From Branchiostoma belcheri (Eukaryota > Chordata > Leptocardii > Amphioxiformes > Branchiostomatidae): a DNA stretch of 64,000 nucleotides. Numbering within the stretch: the first letter of the stretch is position 1; the number at the start of each line of letters is the position of its first letter. Positions 1 to 11,000 of this stretch are shown one piece after another. Location: contig NW_017804442.1 of assembly GCF_001625305.1 (NCBI RefSeq), forward strand, positions 3,902 to 67,901. Direction: 5' to 3'. The notes beneath the pieces are model-generated. The model was not told the origin of the DNA, did no database searches, and worked only from the letters and a program-made list of their open reading frames with translations. The translations under genes and the position numbers were made by a program.

Positions 1-251
1 GGTCGGTCGGTCGGTTCTTGGGTACGGAGAGACTATCCAGAACAAGTTCAGATAGTAAATGTTCGTATTAAACGTTTTAAATTTTGAAGAATTCCTCTAA
101 ATATGAATCATTTAATGTACAATTAAGTTTGATCGTGTAGCGTAATTTAGGCATGAGGCCAGAATGATCATTATCGTGATCGTGGGCATCAAAAGAAAAC
201 TTAACAATATGCAGTTCTAAATGTAACATTGTTTTACGCCTTCAAATTTAC

Positions 252-2717
252 CTTCAGAACTCTATATGCCTCCCCCAAGACAGCCTTCTTGTCCGGGGAG
301 AGATTGACCGTACAGTTGGATATGATGACGTCAAAAGTGTTGTCCCTGAGCCCAGCCTCGCCAAGGTTCTCGATGTACCCCCGGACGAACTCCGTGTTGG
401 GTTTGGAGTAGCCGAACGTCTCCCGGTGGTAGTCGGTGTAGCGCCTGGCAAAGTCCAACTGTAACATTTTTTTTAGTTGAAAATGTACTAGTAATCACAA
501 GACGTGGCGGGGGAACACTCAAAAAAAGTTTTTTTTTCCTTACATTAACTTACATTACCACCAACACAGGGGACAATACAATACTCATTTACACCTGAGC
601 GAAGTGAGGAAAGTCGTGTAAAGTGCCTTTTCCAAGGGCACAAGATCGGGGGCATGTCAGGACTCGAACCCGGGACCTCTTGGTTCCGAGTCGAGTACTC
701 TGTCGTTACGCCACACGACCCCACTTTTGGCTTTTGCCATTCACAACTGATGCTTTATATACTGTTGCAATGCGGCTATGATGCGGATCGTGATGGCAAT
801 GTTTACAAACCTACGCACCTGTTCCTCCGTCATGTCCACGCCAGTCACGTGGCCCGTCTCGCCCACCAGTTTGGCCAGAGTAAAGCAGTCGTGTCCGGCC
901 CCGCTGCCCAGGTCCAACACGTGGCACCCCTCCAACAACTCTGGAACTGGCAAGCCGCACCCGTAACTCCTGAAAAAAATTTAACGGCTCTCGGTGGCAA
1001 ATGTGCAGATGTTGACATATTGGCGCACCAAATCCGTAGGGTGTGTTTTGGGACACAGTTAGACAGATTAGCCTATTAGGCTCGGTGGGCTTCACCGTAC
1101 AGGTGGAGAAGTCATGTAAAGTGTCTTTCCCAAGGACACAACGTCGGGCCACAGTGAGTATCGAACCCGGGACCTATAAGTCCAACTCTCTAACTGTTGA
1201 GCCACCGACGTAACCCCTGAAGAAAGCCATCAACAACCTATTTTGTTTTTATATCAGTATGTTTACCTTCACAGAAGGAAAACATATTGTGTTTGCTCTG
1301 TTTCTTTTCTTCTTCTCCAAACAAAAAAGGTCAATGACCTGAATCAGACGTCTGTCACCATGTTGCAATTTTATAGCAGGAGGGATTTAGACTCCTGTCA
1401 CCATATATATGAACGTGTTTTTAAATTCTTACTGAATCTACTTACTTACCTAACGTTATCTATATTCTATTCTTCTGCTGTGACCTGTACTTAACCCGGC
1501 CGGTGGGTATTTACGTACAATAAATGACTTTCATTAAAGTTCATCTGTGTTTAAAGTTAAAACTTTTGGTCCAATACAAAAAAGTTCTCTCATCACCTAG
1601 AGCTTTCGACCAGTCACTCTGGTCTTCCTGGGCCAGTCTACTGAGGAAGACCAGAGTGACTGGTCGAAAGCTCTATGTGACCAAAAGTTTTAACTTTAAA
1701 CAAATAAATGACTTTATTCATTCATTAGTTCAAAATAGTTTGGTCACTAACGTTAACCTGACTCACTTGGCCTGAACGTCCGGGTGGACCATCGCCAGAG
1801 CCTCTGTGACGTGGCGGGGCAGTTTACATTTAGCGAGCGGGCACCCTCCGGCCTCCTGGTCATTATTTTTCGACTCTTCCCGGCATCCACTGGCCTCCTG
1901 GTCTTTAATTTTAGACTCTTCCCGGCATCCACCGGCCTCGAGCTCCTGGTTATTAATCAACAGCTCATCCCGGTTCTGGATGGTCTTGCCGTAGTACTCC
2001 TTCATGTCTTCACGGATCTGACTCTCTGAAGTACAAGATTAAGTTTGAAACAACACCCTGTTTTCCATCTGTAATAATTTAGCATTGTCACATACGTACT
2101 AGTACTGTGAACTATGTAACACCTTTAGTGCACTATGCACCAAGTAACATCTAGCGTCAGTGCACAGTAAACCAGTCAGAATTGCCCTGATGGAGATGAC
2201 AGACGATCATCGAAACGTCGGCTCGTAAAGATAAATGGTTGTGATCAACACGCTGTTTTGATTTGTGTCAATAGTATACACAAATCGACGAAGATTAGAC
2301 ATACCATCTCTTTTCTAGGTCCACGAGCATACATGAATAAGATACACAAGAAAACTGTTGCTCAAGCAACTGGATAGATTTTGAGAATCTTTTCATCATG
2401 ATTTTGAATCTAGCCAATTTCCTTGTGCACTTTAAGAACAAGTTGTTGTTGGCTGCTTTGTTGTGTTACGTCTGTAAGTTGAAGCAAAAGTGATTATAAC
2501 ACAAGTTAAAAGATTAAAGTATATAGTAGCAACTAAATTCTTATATTCAACTAAGGCAAAATTTACCTTTTTCCTTAGAGCAGGCCATCTTAAAGGACGT
2601 GTTCACGGCTTTACGTCAGCACAGTTATCTTAAGTTAAAAGATTAAAGTATATAGTAGCAACTAAATTCTTATATTCAACTAAGGCAAAATTTACCTTTT
2701 TCCTTAGAGCAGGCCAT
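252..2717 (-). CDS. AS3MT: Arsenite methyltransferase, N-terminal part (4 coding exons; continues off left edge)
   Basis: SAM-dependent cytosolic enzyme that methylates trivalent arsenic. Coding exons read on the minus strand: 2696-2717 (an identical copy lies at 2567-2588), 1767-2025, 819-969 and 252-458. All have GT..AG borders and the frame is kept throughout (213 codons visible). Residues 9-94 hold the family's KEYYGK segment. Residues 95-144 hold YGCGL and the SAM-binding motif [12 protein letters not shown], followed by [12 protein letters not shown]. Residues 145-213 hold [13 protein letters not shown] and [11 protein letters not shown], ending in AYRVLK at a GTAAAT donor. Cys98 and Cys193 match the human arsenic-site cysteines C61 and C156. 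The third site (human C206) and the C-terminal domain lie outside the window. The short first exon (MACSKEK) is chosen because its phase joins exon 2 exactly. Oddities are the duplicated first exon and a 14-residue repeat in exon 2. The family call is firm; the exon-1 choice is inferred. Confidence 0.92.
555..722 (-). repeat. tRNA-related SINE copy in AS3MT intron
   Basis: The minus strand holds a tRNA-like head with the box-B sequence GGTTCGAGTCC and an A-box-like TGGCGTAACG, followed by a tail. A closely similar copy lies at 20061-20237. It sits in the last visible AS3MT intron. The tRNA-like part has no acceptor stem that I can fold, so this is a retroposon and not a tRNA gene. Confidence 0.6.
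1081..1214 (-). repeat. tRNA-related SINE copy, second subfamily
   Basis: The minus strand reads GGTGGCTCAACAGTTAGAG (A-box-like) and then GGTTCGATACTCA (box-B-like). The downstream tail, with 'tttcccaaggacacaacgtc', resembles that of the SINE at 555-722. It lies in the AS3MT intron between the 151-nt and 259-nt exons. Confidence 0.5.
1255..1420 (+). repeat. Dispersed repeat, 'cagaaggaaaac' family
   Basis: One of five related copies (also 10195-10372, 24284-24444 and 25105-25365; reverse at 19738-19848). Shared blocks are 'cagaaggaaaac', a T/C-rich run, 'ggtcaatgacctgaa', 'ctgtcaccatgg' and, in fuller copies, 'gttgggttacattatgtag'. No coding capacity was seen. The left end of each copy is approximate. 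Confidence 0.6.
1550..1700. repeat. Long-hairpin MITE-like element
   Basis: The two halves are near-perfect inverted repeats. TTTAAAGTTAAAACTTTTGG at the left is mirrored at the right end, and an inner arm with 'agctttcgaccagtcactc' is mirrored too, around a short centre near 1630. A direct repeat, 'aataaatgacttt', lies just outside both ends, so a target-site duplication is possible. It is in an AS3MT intron. Confidence 0.7.
1841..1939 (-). repeat. Coding minisatellite (42-bp unit) in AS3MT exon 2
   Basis: Residues 37-50 and 51-64 are two copies of a 14-residue unit, and residues 65-69 start a third. The core of each unit is E-A-x-G-C-R-E-E-S-K. The unit length is a multiple of three, so the frame is kept. 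Each copy adds a cysteine (C41, C55, C69) close to the position of human Cys32. Confidence 0.85.
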
Positions 2718-2760
2718 CTTAAAGGACGTGTTCACGGCTTTACGTCAGCACAGTTATCTT
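2503..2760. repeat. Exact 129-bp tandem duplication carrying AS3MT exon 1
   Basis: Bases 2503-2631 and 2632-2760 read identically. Each copy contains the ATG, the 22-nt first coding exon and its GTAAAT donor on the minus strand (2567-2588 and 2696-2717). The lack of divergence means a very recent duplication or an assembly duplication. Confidence 0.9.
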
Positions 2761-3785
2761 CTTGGTTACCTGCAAAGGTGAGGAAGATTGTAGGAAAGGT
2801 ATTTAGATCGGAAAAACGTATCGGCCTGTGTAGATGTGAATGCCTCACCGGTGGAGCCACATAATGAAGACGACGTTGAATGCAAGTGGTCATGGATTTA
2901 ACAGTTATGCTTCCGGATATAGTAGTCATCGTCACTTCCGGACCCCTCTTGCTAATCCACCAGTATAGTTAACTTCTGAGAAAGTGACTGCATTTGTCAA
3001 CGTCGGTCTTCGGTGAGGTCTACAGGGATTGATGACTATTGTTACCGAGTTACCACTAGCCTGCTACGGAGGCTAGTGGTCTTAGTACCCGGCAGAATGG
3101 CGAAAGTTATATACACACCTGTTCGACAGGTCATGCACAAGACACTTGAAATTACCACTTTTTAAATTACGATTCATAGTATGAAATCTGAGAGATAGGC
3201 ATGAAAAGGATCAGTATATCCTTTACAAAGTCGTTACCTCCAAACAAACAAACAAACAATATGTATATATACTCACCTTCGACTTCGTACTACACTTCTG
3301 TTTCTAGCTATCTCTTGGATCTATGCCACAAAAGTCACTGCCCGTGGGTATGTGTTACACAGATCTAGAGTAACTCTTACATCTAGGTAGGGCATCTAGA
3401 GTTCAAACTGTGACGTCATGCATAGCCAATCATAGTCCAGAGAAATCATGCACCCTCAATAACCTACCAATGCCGCTTCACTCCACATAAACATTAACCC
3501 AGGGTCAGTTGAACTTGGTCCTCACCAGACTATACTGTAGTGTTGGAAGTGTGGACTTCGCCCTATATAACGTAAAAGTCAACAGTTCTACAAAACCTTT
3601 ATTGTGCTATAATTGTATAGCCTCTACCAATCACAACAGATGTTTGGAAGATTGGTGGTGAAAAAAAATAATGAAATATCAAAGAATAGTTAAAAGTTTA
3701 ATGTTCAAAGTATAGGTAGTTCGTAATATGACTGTATACCCTACTTAGAAGGCAGTTGGATATATAAACAGAGAAGGTCCGCGGC
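2761..3785. other. AS3MT upstream region, no gene seen
   Basis: Presumed AS3MT promoter side. No convincing coding exon. A short palindromic TAGCCT-type remnant lies at about 3057-3079 ('tagcctgctacggaggcta'). Confidence 0.4.
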
Positions 3786-4126
3786 CACTAATCTCCAAGC
3801 AGATCCCTCTCGGTGGCAAAAAGACAGTATCAAATTGGCCAGGCAGTATCCATTAGCCAGAGAAGCTCCGCGGTCACCGTTGGTGGGGGTCAGGACAAAA
3901 AAAAAACAAAAAAAAAACGGCCATATATAAAAATGTAACGATCATTCCCCCCACAACCTCTGCTTGGAGAGTAATTATTATTATTATTAACGTTACATGA
4001 CCGTTTTTTTTTTTGTCCTGACCCCCACCACCGGTGGCCGTCGACATTCTCTGGCTAATGGATACTGCCTGGCAAATTTGATACTGTCTTGTTGCCACCG
4101 AAAGGGATCTGCTTGGAGATGAGTTT
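3786..4126. repeat. Inverted-repeat element, CTCCAAGCAG-ended family
   Basis: The left arm starts at 'ctccaagcagatccctctcgg' and the right arm ends at the reverse complement near 4120. Inner arms share 'tggtgggggtcaggacaaaa' and the 'ctgcctggc'/'gccaggcag' blocks. The centre has poly-A/poly-T and an (ATT)n run. Relatives lie at 43870-44035, 49736-49883 and 62320-63210. Confidence 0.7.
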
Positions 4127-4559
4127 TCTAGAGTGTCCCATTTCTATCTCTGGTGGGTGCGCACTTTTTCTGGTCTTACAAATGACAGATCGCTCTTCAA
4201 ACTCATTGTAATACATGTATTTACATACTACCTTGATACCTTATCGAGTATTTAGATTTGACACGTATAAACTAACATCATATGATCTCATATATTTAAA
4301 ATATATAATACCAGCCCAGAAAGAACTAGAAACAGTCGTGTTCGTCAATGTCCGGCACCATTCGCCTAGAGCCGGAAACATCCGAACATTGCCGAACAAT
4401 GGCGAACTGGCTAAACAAGTCTTTATGTCAATTTTAGTCGGCATTTGCGATCTAAACCACGGTTGCCACAATTTTAGACCAAATTTAGATTGTATACGTT
4501 GAGTAATTTTGTAAAAATTCCCTTATTTTGTACGCAAATTCTAGTTTCCGTTCTTCTGA

Positions 4560-4716
4560 CTTCTGATTGGTTGTCCGTTGGAACCGCGGACCAATCAGAG
4601 CACGTAATTTGCATATGTAGCATCTTTCAAAGGGCTTTCAGATCGCTTGTAGCACTTCCGGAATTTGCGACAGTTGTGTGTGTGGACTTTGAGACACAAA
4701 TTCAGCGTTTTTGAAG
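4560..4716 (+). promoter_or_regulatory. Candidate cyclin B3 promoter (paired inverted CCAAT boxes, octamer)
   Basis: ATTGG at 4566-4570 and CCAAT at 4591-4595 face each other within a partial palindrome (TCTGATTGGT...ACCAATCAGA). ATTTGCAT, an octamer-type site, follows at 4607-4614, and an ETS-like CTTCCGG lies near 4657. TTTTGAA at about 4709 resembles a CHR-type element. Paired NF-Y sites plus CHR are known in G2/M cyclin promoters. The transcription start is not visible, and assignment to cyclin B3 (ATG at 5084) is by position only. Confidence 0.45.
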
Positions 4717-5083
4717 GTATTTAATAGATCTAGAATGTTTTATGCAATGCATAGTGTTTGAGTATACATTTATGTTGTATACTTAGGTGAAATTTTCGTG
4801 TGAAATTCTGTTAAATCTACCGTTTTAGCACAACGTTTTTAAAAACAGACACGTCGATCTTTTGTCAAGCAAATATGGCGTCGTTTTCTAAAAATTCCGT
4901 TTCAAAAACAAGCTGAATTTGTTTATTTTCCTCAGCTTTGCTAACATTTCTTAATCCTTTTTTTTCCACAGATTTTGCTGTAGAGAGTTCCAGAATTGTT
5001 TGTGACTGTGTGTGGATATTTTTGGGTGACGCAAAGGCGGTTGTTTTTTGTCCCCAACTGTCTGAAGACAACAAGAAACAGGC

Positions 5084-8000
5084 ATGCCGCTTGCCAAACG
5101 GTCTCAACGCGGGGGTCTTGGCGCGCTCAATCCACAGAAAAAAGCAGTTCCTCTGGTAATTCTACAGATATTGTGGATATATTTTGTTGCTAAAGCTAAC
5201 CATGCTATCTGAAAGTCTTGTATGCTGTACTTTGTAGAATTTGACACTGGTGTGTAAAATATGTTGTTCAAAACAAACTTGTTTGTTATTCAACAGTTAA
5301 AAATTTTGGCCCCAGATGTGTCATGAGCTTTAATCATTACCCCCAAATTTATCTGTATGGCCTAATAAAAGCAATAATGCGGTAGAAATATTTTGATTTT
5401 CAGTCTAGGCCATAGATGATACATTATATATATGTAGATCTTTTGTTACAAATTTTTTGCAACACCACAAAGTTACACAAACACCATGTGGTAGAGTGAG
5501 TGATCATGGTGAGTCATACCACCAGCTTGAATGATCAAACTATGACTCAGAATCTTACAAAACACATTTGGCCTGCATTTGCAAGTTTTCACTGCAATAC
5601 CTACAAGTGGAGGCCTTTTTATAATTCAAAATCAAACATAGGTCTGTAGTTAGCCTGGGTGCCAGACCCATAGCACACTGGACACAAAGTATCTCGCATC
5701 ACTGAGATACTTTTTGTCCAATGTGCTATTGGTCTGGCACCCAGGCTAGTCTGTAGTTGAACGTGTGGGCAAGAGTCAGACCCCAAACCACTCACAAAGC
5801 GTTTACAGATATATAAGACGTATATATCTATAAACTTTTTGTGGGGGGTAAAGAGTGAAAATTACATTTTGGTCAACGTAATAGCTAATAATATGTTTGG
5901 CTGGCTGTTGACCGATGAAAAGACCGATTTTTGAACATGATCTTCCCTTGGCAGGTCCACCATGACAAGAAGACGACTCGCGGCGGCACGAAGCGACCAT
6001 CGGACGAGACAGCAGACGGAGTGGCCAAGAGAAGAGCAGCTTTTGGGGACATCACAAATGTACAGCTTTTCCTGTTTTTTTTAACATATGTATGATTACA
6101 AAGTTATATTTGCATGATGCATATCACATCACTTGCTTTGGTGTACATGTTAAAATAATCTTAGGTGGTTGGGAACACTAGTATCACATTTTCATACTCA
6201 TGATGAACCAAGAGAACAAATACTCGTCAGTGTTTCCCTTACCTGTAGATTCCTGCATGTACCTGGTTAAACTTAGAGGGACCACAACAAACTGTTATTT
6301 GGGAACGTCTTTATTGCTACAACCATCTATGCAGAGATGGCACTTTCACTTTGAAAGTTGAGAGCATTGCCATTTTGATGAAAAAAAATGTACAATGTAA
6401 TAGATTTCAGAAAGTGATAATATTAGCTAAGCTGTCAAATGTTGGGCTACTTTAGAGCTCATGTTGTTCTTGTAACCATAACCCCTAAATTTTTCCTCAT
6501 TTTATTTTTGTTGGCATGGGTGGAAAATAATCTTTGTATGATAATGGTGGCAGATGAAATTCAAAAGCTCCAAACAGATACATTGCAAAGTCTTCTTCAG
6601 TCTGACTCTATAAAGTACATGGTGCTTTATTTATAGTTTAGCCACAACATACTTATTGGTGAGATGATTTCTCTGTGTTAGGCCACCAAGCAAAAAGGAT
6701 CCGGCCTGTTTGGGTGCGTAAGTTTTGGGGAGGTAGACTCGGATAGCGAAAGGGGAACAACAAGCCAAGACAAGCCCCTGAAGTCTGGAGAGACTGTAGC
6801 AGCCAGTACTCTCATACAGGTGACAATGGACCGTCCCGTACATGCTAATGCCGTCCCATTTATGCTAATCACGCTGTACTAATTAGCATGACAGTTATGC
6901 ATGGCTCATTCACTGGTGCAGCATTGGCTTGGGGTAATCTCCAATCAGAGGTTTTGGTCCGCTGGGGGTAGTTTTTGTTATTTTTTGACATAGAAAAGGT
7001 GACAAAAAACAACAAAGTTAACCTAGAACAAAACCTGTACTTGGAGAGTAGCTGGGAGCAGTCTTTAGGGCACAATCTCAAAGTAGATGTTAGGAATCTG
7101 GATGATACATTGCAGCCAAAAAATGCTACATTTTACCACATTTTATCGTTGTAGTACCATCCTAACAACTGCTGGAATCACTAGTAGTAATACATGTAAT
7201 TCTCATCAGGCTTGTGCTACAACTAGCTGTCACTGTTTTCCATGTAAAGAGGTTGCAATTGGTTCTCTCACAATTGTTATAACACAAATGTTTATGTCTG
7301 TGCTTTTTGTTTGCATGGTGAAGACTAAACAAATTTTTCTTTGCAGTTTCTTTTGGTTGGCTGGTGGTTGGGGAAAGGTTCTGAATATGTGACATGGGCT
7401 TAACTCTGATAAATCCACTGATAATATCCACTGTCCTCATAGGGAATTCAAACTCTACTACTGGATAAATTACAGAGATTATCCAAACGTTTCGAGTGAC
7501 ATCCACCACTCTTCTTCAGCGTCACTGATGTCATGAACTAACAGAACACGATAAAGCATATTTGAGCAACTGGAAAAAATGGTTGAACATGTCAGGTTCA
7601 TAACTAGGTCATTCATAATGTCATTGAAAATGCGGTGGATGTCACTCGAAACATTTGGATATTATCTCCCGTAATTTATCCAGTAGTAGAGTTTGAATTT
7701 CCTATGCTATAAGTATTGTTTACCTGGATGTCTAACCTTCATCAACGTAATATCCACTGTTATTCACCCTCAGGCCTTTGCCCAACAACTTCAAGGCAAG
7801 GAGAAAGCCAAGAAAGTGACCAAGATCGAGAAAGTCGTGAAGGTTCTGCCAAGGAGACGTTCAGGCAGGCTTGCGTCCAAACCGGGAAAGCTCGCCAAGC
7901 CGGTTTTGCCTGGAGATGACTCGACAGAGCCGGAGTCCTCAAGCTCACAAGGGAGTGTATCGTCTGTGGATAGCCTCCCATCTTCCCAGTCATCTGTTTC

Positions 8001-11000
8001 TTCCAACTGTAGCGACAGCTCTGCTAGTGATAGTAGCAGGTAGGGATGGACTCACTTGGTAGCCCGGTTACCAAACCTATAGTATTATAGCTCCTGAGTC
8101 CTACATTCTCTATTTGCGGAGAGGATGTAGGACTCAGGAGCTATAAATTATAATAGGTTTGGTAACCAGGCTAGGACTTGGAGTTTGTTGGATACTTGAT
8201 TCATACTCGTACTGTGACACACAATACTTGTACTGCTTATACATGGTTGCAGATACAAACTTACAGTGTGTGTGTGCATATGTGTATTTGTGTATGTTAG
8301 ATATTATTCTTTACATGAAACTAAGCACACTAGATGAAACATTCAATAATATATCCTGTCCCGTTTCAGACCAGAGTCTCCAGTTCTGAGTGTTCAGGAC
8401 CTGAATGAAAAGAACAGACAGAAGACAGAGGAGGCCATAGCAGCAGAGGGCAAGGTAAATAAAAAAACTGCTAAAATGCAATGAATGTGGTAACATTGCC
8501 TTAGAATTGTGTCTATCACAACAGTCCAGTCCAAACTGCCCCAGAACACTGCCCACAAGACAGGACCAATTCAATCTGGTCTATGAGGACAGGTGGTCAC
8601 CATAGACAGGATTTTTTCATGCTTGTGTCAGCAAGAAAATTATCTAAGGGACTACCAAATGTCATCACAATGGCCAGGTGGTTCTTATGTAAAGGTTTGA
8701 CTGTTAACCTCTATGTCAGTCAGTCTCTCTAGACTCACTGAGGGACTGTACTGTGGAAGTAAAAAAAGGGACACCACAAGAACACACTTTTTCTGTTCTT
8801 AATTTTATACTTCTCCCTTCCTCCCCAGCCCCAGGGCATCCCCAGCAGCCCTCCCCTGTATGACTATGACCAGGAGAACATCAAAGACCCCAGTCTGGTG
8901 CCTCACTACGCACAGGACATCTTCCAGTACATGAAGAACAGGGAGGTATGGATGGCTCTCAAACTTTACAAGAATTCTAAAGCCTGTAATGGTACTGCTC
9001 AATAAGTCTTGTGGATAAGGGAGGACAAAATATAGGAGTCTAACAAGGTAAGGCCTTGCCCAAGGAAATGAGATAAAGTCTCAAAGTGTCTCATAAGCCA
9101 TGGTGCTCTGTTCCCTGGCACAGTGAATCTGGAAATTTTGTACACAGTGTCTGTCAGGACCAGTGGAAAGGTAGTTGAGCAGTGACCTAAACTTAGCCAG
9201 GCAGCTGGAAAGAGCCGGAAAGAAATTGACCAAACAGAGTGGCAAAGAGTACTCACTCCTTAAGACACACCAACTCCCCTAGCATGTTTTCTGTCTGTTT
9301 GGTCAGTTTCTGACGTTCTGAAGCTAGCTGATAGACATAAACCTCAGTTACTGTGATGTTAACCTGCTTCAAGATCACTTTCACCTAACTTAATGAAACA
9401 TGTTCCTCCCCCAGGAGAAGTACCTGCTTCCTCAGTACCTGAAGATCCACAACGCCCACCTGGAGCCCTACATGCGTGCTATCCTGGTGGACTGGCTCGT
9501 AGAGGTGGGGTACTGTTCACACAGTCACTTACCACAACATTAGAGAAAAGGCTAATGTTTTTTGCAGGCAATGTTTAAACTGTTAGCAGGCGATGTTTAA
9601 ACTGTTAACTGTTTTCTTACTTTACTTTCGCACATAAAGAAACTCGGCAAAGCTACTGCAGATCATTTATCTGTCCATGTCTGTCAAATATAACTTTTCT
9701 GGAAAACTTAAAGTTTCCTTGATTTCACGCCAGTTTAAACTTAGTGGCTATCCTTAGCCTCTACCAGGCTTTGGGAAGCAGCTGGAAAGAGGCCAAATAG
9801 ACATTGATAACAGGGTAGTTTGTGGCAAATTGTAATTTTTACGTTCTAGCTGCTTCCCCAAGCCTGGTAGAGGCTAGGCTATCCTAACAAAGTGTTAGTC
9901 AAGAACTTTGATAATAAGACCTTTGTGTCCTTCCATAGGTCCAGGAGAATTTTGAGCTGAACCACGAGACCCTGTACCAGGCGGTGAAGATCGTGGACCA
10001 CTACCTGGCCAAGACCAGGGTCACCAAGGAGAGGCTCCAGCTGGTGGGGGCAACAGCGCTCTTCATGTCCTGCAAGTTTGACGTGAGTTTTGGAAGGGTT
10101 GGAATCTTCCTTATTGTGTGCTTAGAATGAACATACAATACACATGTACAAGACTTATGTTTAAAAAAATACTCTAATTACCTTCTTTTATTTATGCCTA
10201 CCTTTGCAGAAGGAGAACAAATTATTTTGCCTTGTTTCTTCTTCCGTTACAAACAAATAAGGTTAATGAGTCATTGACCTAGACCAGAAGGCTGTCACCG
10301 TGGCAACTGGTACTGTAGCAGGTGTCCTGTGGTGTTGGGTTACATTATGTAGCAAGTTGCAGGACAGTAGGAAGATCATCATATATAGATAGATATATAT
10401 TTATATAGTATAGTGTGTGTTTTGAGTAAAAATAAACAGCAGTGGTTTGTTATTCTAAACCATTTGAAGGTCAACATGCATTTGCAAATGTTCCCTTTCT
10501 GGCATTTTGTTAGTTTTTTCCATCCCCTCCCCAGGAGAGGTGTCCGCCGCTGATTGACTTTGTGTTCATCTATAAGATAAGCTAGAGGTTCAATAGGATT
10601 TGATACAGAAAATGATTGCAAGATGAGATATTGTTTTCTTGTAAAGAAAGTTTTTCCGTCCCTCCCCAGGAGAGGTGTCCGCCGCTGATCAACGACTTTG
10701 TGTTCATCCATAAGATAAGCTTAGTTAGCTAAGAGTAACTTATTAGTAAACTACGAGGTTCCATGGGATTTGATGCAGAAAATGATTGCAAGATGAGCTA
10801 TTGTTTTCTTGCCTTGTAAAGAAAGTTTTTCCGCCCCTTCCACAGGAGAGGTGTCTGCCGCTGATCGACGACTTTGTGTTCATCTATAACTTATATATAT
10901 AAGAGATGCTAAATGTTCATTACAATAGGATTTCATACAGAAAATGATTGCAAGATAAGGTATTGTTTTCTTGCCTTGTAAAAAAAAGTTTTTCTGTTAT

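Noticed and set aside
555-722. A functional tRNA gene on the minus strand
   Set aside because: Box A/B are present, but no acceptor stem pairs, and the sequence recurs as a dispersed repeat with a long tail.
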